From assembly GCA_016790285.1 (NCBI GenBank), contig JAEUPJ010000041.1:62001-126000 (forward strand): a stretch of 64,000 nucleotides of DNA, written 5' to 3'. The position numbers and the translations under genes were made by a program. Shown piece by piece: positions 8,122-17,791 of the stretch. This DNA is from Roseateles sp. GTDB taxonomy: Bacteria; Pseudomonadota; Gammaproteobacteria; Burkholderiales; Burkholderiaceae_C. The stretch's first letter is position 1. Every line of letters starts with the position of its first letter. Under the pieces are notes generated by a model, which saw nothing but the letters and a program-made list of their open reading frames with translations, was not told where the DNA came from and made no database searches.

Positions 8122-9227
8122 TCAGCTCATGGCATCGACGATGGCCCGGATGAGGTCGCGCTCGACGGGAGCGCCGGTGCGGCGATCGAACAGCCCCATG
8201 CCGTGCTGGCCGGTGACGCCGTTGTCCCAGTAGACGGGCACGAGGCCGTGCGCGCGGGCCGAGCGGGCGATGTGGCGGTTCCAGGCGATGCGGTAGGGCT
8301 CGGAGCCGGGGCGGTCGGTGCGGCGGATGGCGCCGAACTCGCCGAGGACGACGGGGATGCCGCGGTCGATGAAGTGGCGCTTCATCTTCGCGAACTGCGC
8401 GTCAGCGTGGGCTTCGTTGCCCCAGGGCGCGGTGGCCTTGGCATCGCGCGCGGCGGCGCCCCACTGCCAGATCGCGCTCTTCTCGTCGAGCGTGAACTCG
8501 TAGGGGTCGTAGTAGTGCACCTCCATCATCAGCCGGTCGCGCACCGTGTCGCGCGGCATCACGGCGTGGGCCACCGTGTGGTCGATGTTGGTGTTGAAAC
8601 CCTGCACGACGAGGTGGCGGGCCGCGTTGTTGCCGCCGGTGGCGCGCACCGCGTCGACGAAGGTCTGGTTGAAGCCGTTCTGCACCGCCACGTACTCGGG
8701 CTTGGGCGGGCTGTAGTCGCCCTCCACCATGACCTCGTTGGTGCCGGCGAACAGCAGCGTGTCGTCGTGGTCGCGAAAGCGCTCGCCGATCTGCGTCCAG
8801 AAGCGCGTGATGCGGGTGTTGGCCTCGGCCTGGCGTGCGCGGGTGGGCTGCATCCAGCCGCCGTCCCAGTGCAGGTTGATGAGGCTGATGAGCCCGGCCT
8901 GCTTGGCGTAGCCCACCACCTCGGCGACGCGCGCCATCCAGCGTGTGCTGATCACGTCTTTCGCATCGGCGTACTGCTTCCAGGCGACGGGAATGCGCAC
9001 CGTGCTGAAGCCGGCGGCCTTGACGCCGTCCAGCAGCGCTTGCGTCGTGGCCGGGTTGCCCCAGGCGGTCTCGCCGCCGGTGGCCTCCAGCGAGTTGCCC
9101 AGGTTCCAGCCCGTGCCCATGAGGCGGGCGAACTGCAGGCTGGTGAGGTCGCGCATCGGCGCATCGGCCCGTACGGCCGGGGCGAGCGGCAGGCTGGCCA
9201 GGGCCAGCAGGGTGTGGCGGCGCGTCG

Positions 9228-9231
<4 letters not shown>
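8122..9231 (-). CDS. Exported GH5 endo-beta-glucanase, copy 3, without the Ig-like module
   Basis: A 369-residue enzyme. Its barrel is close to copies 1 and 2 (MGTGWNLGNSLEATGGETAW; acid/base Glu in LLFAGTNEV; nucleophile in VVLGEFGAIRR), but it goes straight from the signal peptide (TTRRHTLLALASLPLAPAVR) into the catalytic domain and so lacks the Cys-rich module. The signal has a twin arginine followed by a hydrophobic stretch, compatible with Tat export. The start at 9231 overlaps the stop of the preceding GH5 gene as ATGA, implying translational coupling. A longer in-frame start upstream would run backwards into that gene and is not needed. Probably periplasmic. Confidence 0.88.
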
Positions 9232-10495
<1,264 letters not shown>

Positions 10496-10499
<4 letters not shown>

Positions 10500-12070
10500 G
10501 CGGCCACCTGCTTCAGGCTCAGCAGCACCACGTCGTGGCTGCGCAGCTTGAGCTTCACGGTGGCCGTGCCGGCGGCGCCGACGCGGATCTCGCGCTGCAC
10601 CTCCGGCTGGTCGGTCGTCAGGCCCTGCAGCTGGGCAAGCTGGGCCGCGTCGAGGTTCTTGGGCGAGCCCATGGTCAGGTAAGGCGTGTGCGCGTCGTTG
10701 GCGAGGTAGCCCGTGCGGTGCTGCGTGAGCTGGTAGCGACCCGGGGGCAGGTGGCGCAGCTCGACGGTGGCCGTGCCCACGTCACGCGCGGGCTGGGGCT
10801 TGCCGAAGTAGCTGCGGTTGCTGAGCTTCTGGCCGGTGTTGCGCCAGTCCCAGACGAGGGCCTGGAGCTGCTTGCCGTCGGTGGCGGCCCAGGTGAAGGC
10901 GTCTTGCGTGGGCACCTGGCGGCCCTGCAGCGCGGCGAGGTACTTGTAGGCGAACCACACGGGCTTGCGGATGCCCTCGCGCGTCATCATGCCGAAGCCG
11001 CCGTGGAAGGGCGCGTCCGGCGGGCCGGGCTCCTCGAAGAGGTCGGTGTAGGTCCAGTAGCTCATGTGCTGGGCCAGGCCCTGGGTGGCCTTCAGCTTGG
11101 TGAGCACGTAGGCCGCGCTCATGTAGCTGTCGTGCACCAGGTCGCGCGGGTTGTAGCTCGTGCTCCATTCGGTGAAGAACAGCGGCAGCCCGGGCAGGTG
11201 CGAGGCCTCGATCTCCTGGCGCACGCGCCGCACGTCGCCGACGATGGCGTCGGGGTTGGGCGAGAGCATGCGGTCCTCCTGCCCGAACTCGTCGAGGAAG
11301 CCACCGTCCACGCCGTAGGTGTGGGTCGTCACGAAATCCACCGGCGAGTTGGTGGCCTTGGCATGCGCCAGGAACTCCGGCACCCAGGCGGCACCCGCCG
11401 TGGACGGGCCGCCCACGCGCAGCGCCGGGTCGATGGCCTTGATGGCCTTGGCCGTGCGCGTGTAGAGGTCGAAGTAGGCCTTCTGGTCGGCCTTCTCCCA
11501 GAAGCCGTCGAGGTTGGGCTCGTTCCAGACCTCGAAGTACCAGCTGTGCACCTCCGCGGCGCCATAACGCTGCAGCAGGTGGCGCGTGAAGGCGTCGATG
11601 AGCGCCACCCAGCCGGTCGGCTCCGGGTGGGAGGTGTTGCCCTCCCAGTAGAAGATCTTGTTGTCAGACGTCTTCAGCGCGGCCGGCGTGAAGCCCAGCT
11701 CGACGAAGGGCTTGATGCGCCGCGCCAGCATCGCGTCGTAGAGCTTGTCGATGTTGGTGAAGTCGAAGACGAGCTGGCCGGCGGCGTTGCGCGTCACCGT
11801 CTTGAAGACGTCGTGAAAGATCGCGTGAAAGCGCAGGTAGCGAAAGCCGAGCTCGTCGACCGCCGTCTTGAGCTGGGCCAGCGAGTCCTCGCGGAACAGC
11901 GTGCCGGGGAAGTCGGAGCCGACGCAGTGGTCGAAGAACCGGTCCAGCGGCGCCTTGGCCTGGGCCAGGTCCAGCACGATGCGGCGGTTGGGAGTGGCGG
12001 CCATGGCGTTGGGCAGCAAGGGCAGGGCGGCGGCGGCGGCCAGGAGCTGGCGGCGACGGGGAGCGGTCAT
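10496..12070 (-). CDS. GH39 family beta-xylosidase, exported
   Basis: A 524-residue enzyme of the GH39 type, which releases xylose from the non-reducing ends of xylo-oligosaccharides with retention. Seen: an N-terminal signal with arginines (MTAPRRRQLLAAAAALPLL), a (beta/alpha)8 domain with the acid/base Glu in WYFEVWNEPNLDGFW, the nucleophile Glu in LPLFFTEWSTSY, and a C-terminal beta-sandwich ending in a highly regular strand pattern (TVKLKLRSHDVVLLSL). The start at 12070 overlaps the preceding GH43 stop as ATGA, and its own stop overlaps the following GH5 start in the same way. Another GH39-like activity (for example alpha-L-iduronidase) is unlikely in this setting. Confidence 0.88.
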
Positions 12071-13656
12071 GCGTTGAGTCCTCGGTAGACGAAGTTGCGA
12101 AAGCGCGCCTCGCCGGCACCCGCACTGAACAGCGCGATGCGCAGGCTGACGAAGCCGCCGAACACGTTGTGATGGAAGCCCGAGACCTCCATCTGCCAGG
12201 GGTGCTGGACCCAGGTTGCGCCGTCGTCGCGCGAGTAGCGCCAGGTGACGACGTGGTCTCGGTTGACGAGGTGGATGCGCACGCGCCGCGTGGCCAGCGG
12301 CTCGCGCATCCACCCGTGCTCCTGGCCGTAGCCATAGGTCAGCAGCTGCGTGGGGCTGAAGCCGATGCCGGCATGGCCGCGCTCGTCGTAGAACAGGGCC
12401 AGGCCCGCGTGGCCGTCGCCGGTGATCTCCAGGTCGACCCAGCATTCGTAGCGGCGGTCGCCGTTGATGCAGACGAGCGGCGAGCAGTCCGCCAGGGACT
12501 TGCCCTTGCCGCGCATCGCCAGGCCCTCGGCGCCCCAGCGCAGGCGCGACAGCTCGTCCGGCCCGGGAGCGTGGAAGCTCCACTGCACGCCCAGGCGCGG
12601 GCGCGAGAAGTCGTCGGACAGCGGCGCGCCGGCCGGGCTCGGCTTGCCGCCGCGGGGCGCGGGCAGCGCGCGCGCGAGCGTGCCGCCCGTCGCGCGCGGC
12701 CAGCCGTCCTTCGTCCAGGTCAGCGGCTCCAGCAGGGTTTGCCGGCCGAGCGTGCGAAAGCCGTTCTCGTAGCCGTGGTAGACCATCCACCAGTCATCAG
12801 GCGCGCCACTGGGCCCCTCGACGAAGCTCGCGTGGCCGCGCGACCACCAGGGCTCGTCCACGCTGGCGGTGCGCACGATGGGGTTGTTCGGGCAGTCCTC
12901 CCAGGGCCCGTGCACCGAGCGCGAGCGGGCCACGGTGACCATGTGGCTCGTGGGTGGCCCGGCGGTGCCGCCGACCGCCGAGACGAGGTAGAACCAGCCG
13001 CCGCGCTGCAGCAGCTTCGGCCCCTCGGGCGCGAACATCTCGACGACCCAGTCCTTGGGGTACTGCCACGGCCGCCAGGCGCCCGCCTGCAGCGGGCCGT
13101 CGGTGGCCAGGCCGTCGTCGGTCAGGCGCACGCGGCGCCCGCCGTTGACGAACAGGTAGCGCCGCCCGTCCTCGCCCACCACGTGGCCGGGGTCGATGCA
13201 GCCGGGCATCCTCAGGTCCACCGGCGCGCTCCACGGGCCGCGGATGTCGTCGGCGTGGATGACGTAGACGCCCGTGCCCTGGTCCCGCAGCACGGGGATG
13301 TAGAGGTAGTAGCGCCCGGCGTGCTTGACGAGGTCCATCGCCCACACGGTGCCGATGTTCTGCTGCAGCGCGGCGGTGACGGGCGTCCAGTTCAGCAGGT
13401 CGGTGGAGTGCCAGAGCACGGCGCCGGGGTAGGACTGGAAGGACGAGAACGTCATCCAGTAGTCTGCGCCGTCCTTCAGGATGGTGGGGTCGGCGTGGTC
13501 GCCCGGGACGATGGGGTTGACGTAGCGGCCACCGCCCTGGTCCGCCCGGCGCTGGCCCTCGACGCCGCGGCCGGCCGCGCGGGGCGGTGCGGCCAGGGCG
13601 GGGGCGCTCGCGCCGGCCAGCGCCAGCTGCAGCGCGTGGCGGCGCGACACGCTCAC
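12067..13656 (-). CDS. GH43 family beta-xylosidase/alpha-L-arabinofuranosidase, Tat-type signal
   Basis: A 529-residue enzyme. An SRRHALQLALAG twin-arginine signal leads to a five-bladed propeller with the GH43 triad: Asp base in HADPTILKDGADYW, Asp pKa modulator in GCIDPG and Glu acid in MFAPEGPKLL. A C-terminal beta-sandwich of about 200 residues (from DDFSRPRLGVQWSF) resembles the accessory domain of xylan-active GH43 enzymes. It removes xylose or arabinose side groups; the exact specificity cannot be read from sequence. The start is a GTG at 13656 that overlaps the stop of the symporter gene (GTGA); a second GTG two codons on is also possible. It is expected in the periplasm, feeding the adjacent symporter. 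Confidence 0.87.
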   Translation of the reverse strand: MSVSRRHALQLALAGASAPALAAPPRAAGRGVEGQRRADQGGGRYVNPIVPGDHADPTILKDGADYWMTFSSFQSYPGAVLWHSTDLLNWTPVTAALQQNIGTVWAMDLVKHAGRYYLYIPVLRDQGTGVYVIHADDIRGPWSAPVDLRMPGCIDPGHVVGEDGRRYLFVNGGRRVRLTDDGLATDGPLQAGAWRPWQYPKDWVVEMFAPEGPKLLQRGGWFYLVSAVGGTAGPPTSHMVTVARSRSVHGPWEDCPNNPIVRTASVDEPWWSRGHASFVEGPSGAPDDWWMVYHGYENGFRTLGRQTLLEPLTWTKDGWPRATGGTLARALPAPRGGKPSPAGAPLSDDFSRPRLGVQWSFHAPGPDELSRLRWGAEGLAMRGKGKSLADCSPLVCINGDRRYECWVDLEITGDGHAGLALFYDERGHAGIGFSPTQLLTYGYGQEHGWMREPLATRRVRIHLVNRDHVVTWRYSRDDGATWVQHPWQMEVSGFHHNVFGGFVSLRIALFSAGAGEARFRNFVYRGLNA

Positions 13657-15089
13657 ACCTGCCCCCGCGTGGCTTCGAGCTGGCGGCGGATCTCGCCCAT
13701 GCGGCCTTCCGTCAGCGGGAAGCGCAGGATGGCGATCAGCGCCAGCACCAGGCCGATGACCGGGATGCCCGACAGCAGGATGCGGATCCAGAAGATGGCT
13801 TCCGGCGTCTGCACCGTCTGCTTGGCGTCGAAGCCGGTGAACTGCAGGATCCAGCCGGAGGCGCCCACGCCCAGTGCGATGCCGACCTTGGTGATCCAGG
13901 ACTGGCAGGCCGAGAACGAGCCTTCGCGGCGCTGGCCGGTCTGCATCTCGTCGTAGTCGACCACGTCGCCGATGGTGGCGCCGTACAGCGTCCAGAAGCC
14001 CGCGCCGGTGAACGCCACGAAGCCGCAGGCGAAGAGCTGCAGGTAGGGCCGCTCGGGGTCGTACAGCCACCAGTCGCCGATGAACGCGGCGATTGCCATC
14101 GCCAGCACCGTGGCCAGGGCCGCGCGCTTGCCCCGGCGCCGGGCGATCCACGAGAAGAACGGGATGCCCGCGAAGCCGAAGGCCATGCCGGCCAGGCCCA
14201 TGGCGGTGTTCCATTGCGTGGCCAGCGTCACGTCGCCCTTGCAGACGTAGTAGACGGTGGCGTAGTAGCCCAGGGCTCCCACCATGGCCGTGCCGATGCC
14301 GTAGGCCAGGGCCATCAGCAGCACGTGGCGGAAGGGCTGGCAGCGCAGCGTGCGCCAGAGGGTGTCGGCAAACGGGATGTGCGTCTGCGTGCGCGACACC
14401 AGCTTCTCGTAGTAGCGCTCGCGCGTCAGCAGGAAGATGGCGATGGAGACGGCCACCATGATGGCCCCGAGGATGGCGGTGTAGACCTGCGCGCCACGCA
14501 GGATGTCGGGCTTGCCGTTGGCGTCATGGAAGATGGCCAGCGTCGTGAACTGCGCGGCGAAGAACATCGCGAGCTCGGGCAGCTTCTGGATGGCGTTGCG
14601 GATGGCCATCACCGTGGTGCGCTCGTGGTAGTCGGGCGTCATCTCCGACCCGAGGCTCACCCAGGGCATGTTGAAGCAGCTCATGACCGGCACGTAGATC
14701 ACCATGCTGACCAGCATGAAGATGAAGTACTGCGTGTCCGTCCAGCCCTTGCCAACGGCGAACATCAGCGGCAGCCCGACGCCGGCCAGGATGCCGCCGA
14801 CCAGGATGAAGGGGCGCCGCCGACCGAAGCGCGTGCGGGTGTTGTCGGAGATCCAGCCGAAGACGGCGTCGCTCGCGGCGTCGATGAAGATCTTCACCAT
14901 CTGCACGGTGGAGATCAGCCCCGGCGCCACGCCCAGGAAGATGTTGAAGACGTGGAAGGCCAGCGACGGGTAGAGCCAGTGGCCCCACATGTCGAGGAAG
15001 GCGCCCAGGCCGAAGCCGATCTTCTGGCGCATGGGCAGCCGGTCGCTGCCGGGCGTCACGCGGTCCAGGTGAAGGGTGGCGGCGTTCAC
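13653..15089 (-). CDS. GPH-type (melibiose/xyloside:cation) sugar symporter, MFS superfamily
   Basis: A 478-residue, 12-helix inner-membrane carrier of the glycoside-pentoside-hexuronide:cation symporter family. The family hallmark is visible after helix 2: IDAASDAVFGWISDNTRTRF followed by GRRRPFILVGG, and the mirrored TLYGATIGDVVDYDEMQTGQR in the second half. It would import small glycosides or xylosides by cation symport. Its start is a GTG at 15089 overlapping the GH1 stop (GTGA), and its end overlaps the GH43 start, so it is translated in step with a cytoplasmic beta-glucosidase and a periplasmic GH43. This suggests import of cello- or xylo-oligosaccharides. Confidence 0.88.
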   Translation of the reverse strand: MNAATLHLDRVTPGSDRLPMRQKIGFGLGAFLDMWGHWLYPSLAFHVFNIFLGVAPGLISTVQMVKIFIDAASDAVFGWISDNTRTRFGRRRPFILVGGILAGVGLPLMFAVGKGWTDTQYFIFMLVSMVIYVPVMSCFNMPWVSLGSEMTPDYHERTTVMAIRNAIQKLPELAMFFAAQFTTLAIFHDANGKPDILRGAQVYTAILGAIMVAVSIAIFLLTRERYYEKLVSRTQTHIPFADTLWRTLRCQPFRHVLLMALAYGIGTAMVGALGYYATVYYVCKGDVTLATQWNTAMGLAGMAFGFAGIPFFSWIARRRGKRAALATVLAMAIAAFIGDWWLYDPERPYLQLFACGFVAFTGAGFWTLYGATIGDVVDYDEMQTGQRREGSFSACQSWITKVGIALGVGASGWILQFTGFDAKQTVQTPEAIFWIRILLSGIPVIGLVLALIAILRFPLTEGRMGEIRRQLEATRGQV

Positions 15090-16444
15090 AGGATCTTCCT
15101 CGCGGCCATCACCTCGGCGTAGTAGCGGGCCGAGAGCTTGGGCGTGCGCACCTGCGTGGCGTAGTCGCAGTGCACGATGCCGAAGCGGCGCTGGTAGCCG
15201 TCCTCCCACTCGTAGTTGTCGATGAAGCTCCACAGGAAGTAGCCGTGCAGCGGCACGCCGTCGGCCACGGCGCGGTGGGCTTCGCGCAGGTGGTTGCGCA
15301 GGAAGTCGCGGCGGTGCAGGTCCAGCACCTCACCGTTCACCACCGGCTCGTCGTTGTAGCCGCAGCCGTTCTCGGTGATGTAGAGCGAGCGGTGCCCATA
15401 GCACTCGGCCGCCAAGCGCGTGGCCCAGTAGATGGACTGCGGCGCGATGTGCAGCCAGGGGCTGTCGGCGCGCGGGTAGTTGGCCGGCAGGGGCACGGCC
15501 TCCCAGGCGGCGTCGCCCTGGCCAGCGCGCACGAAGGTGCCGGTGTAGATGTTCAGGCCCAGGTGGTCGGTGGGCAGGCTGATGAGGTCGAAGTCGCCGG
15601 GCTGCACCTGCGGCGCATCGGCGCCGACGCGGTCCAGGTAGCTCTGCGGGTAGCGGCCGGCATGCATGGCACCCAGCACATGGGCGTTCTTCTCCAGGAA
15701 CCAGGCCTTGGCCGCGGCGATGTCGGCGGGCGTCTCGGTCACGGGGATGCAGACGTCGCAGTTGTCGGTGAGGCCGACGACCGCGCCCGCGCCGCCGAAC
15801 TCGCGCACCGCGCGCACGCCGTGGCCGTGGCAGAGCAGCGCATGGTGGAAGGTCTGGTTGACGACAGCGGCACTCTCCTTGCGGCCCGGCGCCTTCGTGC
15901 CGGCGCCATACGCCAGCCACGTGAAGCAGCGGATCTCGTTCATCGTGATCCAGTGCTTCACCTCGCCTGCGAAGGCCTTCACGACCGTGTCGGCGTAGCG
16001 CGCGAAGGCGTCCACGGTCACGCGCGAGGTCCAGCCGCCGCGGTCTTCCAGGCTCTGCGGCAGGTCCCAGTGGAACATGGTGACCCAGGGCGTGATGCCG
16101 TGCTTCTTCATGCTCGCGAAGAGCCGGTGATAGAAGTCCAGGCCGGCCTGGTTGAGCTCGCCGTCGCCCCTCGGGTAGATGCGCGGCCAGGCCAGCGACA
16201 GGCGGTAGTGCTTGACGCCCAGGGACGCCATCAGCGCGAAGTCCTCGTCGAAGCGGTGGTAGTGGTCGCAGGCGACGTCCAGCGTGTCGCCGTCGTGCAC
16301 GGCGCCGGGCTGGCGGGCGAAGCGGTCCCAGATGGATTCGCCCTTGCCGGCCTCGAAGGCGGCGCCTTCGATCTGCGGGGCGGCGGCGGCCACGCCGAAC
16401 ACGAAGTCGGCGGGGAAGGAAGCGGAGTAGGTCAGTGCGGTCAT
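15086..16444 (-). CDS. GH1 family beta-glucosidase, cytoplasmic
   Basis: A 452-residue (beta/alpha)8 enzyme without signal peptide, of normal GH1 length. Seen: the N-terminal FVFGVAAAAPQIEGA, the acid/base Glu in HWITMNEI and the nucleophile Glu in LYITENGCGYND, plus the aglycone/sugar-binding segment SFIDNYEWEDGYQRRFG. The usual 'TFNEP' is here TMNEI, an unusual but not inactivating change. It would hydrolyse cellobiose or short beta-glucosides after import by the overlapping GPH symporter gene. It starts 19 bp after the SGNH esterase. Confidence 0.92.
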   Translation of the reverse strand: MTALTYSASFPADFVFGVAAAAPQIEGAAFEAGKGESIWDRFARQPGAVHDGDTLDVACDHYHRFDEDFALMASLGVKHYRLSLAWPRIYPRGDGELNQAGLDFYHRLFASMKKHGITPWVTMFHWDLPQSLEDRGGWTSRVTVDAFARYADTVVKAFAGEVKHWITMNEIRCFTWLAYGAGTKAPGRKESAAVVNQTFHHALLCHGHGVRAVREFGGAGAVVGLTDNCDVCIPVTETPADIAAAKAWFLEKNAHVLGAMHAGRYPQSYLDRVGADAPQVQPGDFDLISLPTDHLGLNIYTGTFVRAGQGDAAWEAVPLPANYPRADSPWLHIAPQSIYWATRLAAECYGHRSLYITENGCGYNDEPVVNGEVLDLHRRDFLRNHLREAHRAVADGVPLHGYFLWSFIDNYEWEDGYQRRFGIVHCDYATQVRTPKLSARYYAEVMAARKIL

Positions 16445-16463
16445 TTGGTCAGCGCTCGGGCCG

Positions 16464-17789
16464 TCAGGGCTTGAGCCATTGCGTCAGGAGAGGGTCCAGG
16501 CTGCGGGCCCAGAGGTCGTAGCCCGCCGGGCTGAGGTGAAGCCAGTCGGGCAGGATGTCGCGGGAGAGGGTGCCGTCGGGGCGGGTGAGGGCCGCGCCGA
16601 TGTCCAGGAACACGACCTGACGGCCGTCGGCCAGCGCCGGCAGCAGGGCGTTGATCTTGGCGTTGTGGCGGCGCAGCAGGCCGTCGGGCTTCTCGTCGCG
16701 CGGCAGCAGCGCCAGCAGCAGCACCTTGGCCTGCGGTTGGCGGCGGCGGATCTCGTCGAGGTTGGCGCGGATGCCGGCCACGGTCAGGGCCGGGTCTTCC
16801 AGCCGCTCGCCGGTGTTGTTGGTGCCGATGAGCATGACGATGGCGCGCGGCGCCATGCCGTCGAGCTCGCCGTGCTGCAGGCGCCACAGCAGGTTCTCGG
16901 TGCGGTCGCCGCCAAAGCCCAGGGCCACGGCGTTGTTGCGGGCGAAGTGCCGGGCCCAGGCGGCCTGGCCTTCCTTCTCCCAGCCTTGGGTGATGGAGTC
17001 GCCCAGGAAGACCAGGTCCACGCGTCGCCCGGCCTCGCGGTGGGCGCGGATCTCGGCGAGCTTGGCCTCGTGGCGGGGCAGCCACCAGTCCACCGCCCAG
17101 CTCTCCTGCAGCGGCTCGGGCGTGACGGACTGCGTGCGGTAGTCGGGGCAGGCGGTGTTGGGCGTGCCGGCGCGCTGGAAGGTCGGCGTGCCGATGCGGA
17201 TCTCGCCGTTGCCGGTGCCCTCCAGCGTGAAGGGAACGGGCACCGCGCTGAAGTCGTCGCCCTCGCGCCAGAAGCATTTCAGCGCCAGCGACACATGCCG
17301 CCGGCCCTGCCCTGCCAGCGCGCGGCCGGCAAAGAGGAAGGGGACCTTGCGCTCGCAGTCCGTGCCGCAGCCGAGCTTGAACTTCATGCCGCCGCGCGCC
17401 AGGTCCACCACGTCGAGGTCGAACTCGACGGTGCCCTGGGGCACATGGCCGCGCAGGTCCAGCGGCGGGCCGCCCTGCCAGCGCAGCTGGGCGATCCAGG
17501 TGTTGGTGAACTGCAGCGTCAGCAGGCCGTCGTCGCCCCGCGAGGCGGCAACGCGGCTGGCAGGCACGCGCGGCTGCGCGGGCTTGGGTACGGTGACGCG
17601 GTCGCCCGTGAGCGTGGTCTCGCCTTCGAAGTCGGTGACGGCGATCTGCCAGCCGCGGTGCAGGTCGACCGCCTGCGCGAGGCCCACGCAACACAGCCAC
17701 AGAGGCACAGAGACACAGAGGAATCGGCGCACCAACCCGGCGTCTCCGTGCCTCTGTGTCTCTGTGGCTGTGTTCTTGCTCGGTGACAT
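16464..17789 (-). CDS. ExoP-like domain fused to an SGNH/GDSL esterase, exported; signal peptide encoded by a hairpin repeat
   Basis: A 441-residue protein of unusual design. Residues about 45-230 match the ExoP-type galactose-binding-like domain usually found at the C-terminus of GH3 beta-glucosidases (LQFTNTWIAQLRWQGGPP, then FKLGCGTDCERKVPFLF and LALKCFWREGDDFS). Residues about 240-441 form an SGNH hydrolase with block I VFLGDSITQGW, block II GFGGDRTENL, block III IGTNNTG and block V DWLHLSPAGYD. It is probably an acetyl esterase acting on decorated glycans. The first 38 residues (TATETQRHGD, then FLCVSVPLWLCCVGLAQA) are encoded by a dispersed inverted repeat, whose second arm supplies the hydrophobic core of the predicted Sec signal, cut after AQA. 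The gene begins 2 bp after the GH95 stop. Confidence 0.85.
   Translation of the reverse strand: MSPSKNTATETQRHGDAGLVRRFLCVSVPLWLCCVGLAQAVDLHRGWQIAVTDFEGETTLTGDRVTVPKPAQPRVPASRVAASRGDDGLLTLQFTNTWIAQLRWQGGPPLDLRGHVPQGTVEFDLDVVDLARGGMKFKLGCGTDCERKVPFLFAGRALAGQGRRHVSLALKCFWREGDDFSAVPVPFTLEGTGNGEIRIGTPTFQRAGTPNTACPDYRTQSVTPEPLQESWAVDWWLPRHEAKLAEIRAHREAGRRVDLVFLGDSITQGWEKEGQAAWARHFARNNAVALGFGGDRTENLLWRLQHGELDGMAPRAIVMLIGTNNTGERLEDPALTVAGIRANLDEIRRRQPQAKVLLLALLPRDEKPDGLLRRHNAKINALLPALADGRQVVFLDIGAALTRPDGTLSRDILPDWLHLSPAGYDLWARSLDPLLTQWLKP
17691..17773. repeat. Dispersed hairpin repeat, copy A (inside the start of the SGNH gene)
   Basis: Two 30-bp arms at 17691-17720 and 17744-17773 are inverted with 27 of 30 positions matching, separated by 23 bp. 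The arms are built from short ACAGAG-type units. The same element occurs at 30689-30766 and about 63310-63403. In this copy both arms are read through in frame as protein. Confidence 0.9.
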
Positions 17790-17791
17790 GG

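Noticed and set aside
12067-14214. A 715-codon frame joining GH43 with upstream sequence
   Set aside because: The N-terminal 186 codons lie antiphase over the GPH symporter. The real GH43 start is the GTG at 13656 overlapping the symporter stop. The same applies to GH39, the symporter, the ROK regulator and the second halogenase, whose frames also extend upstream without coding sense.
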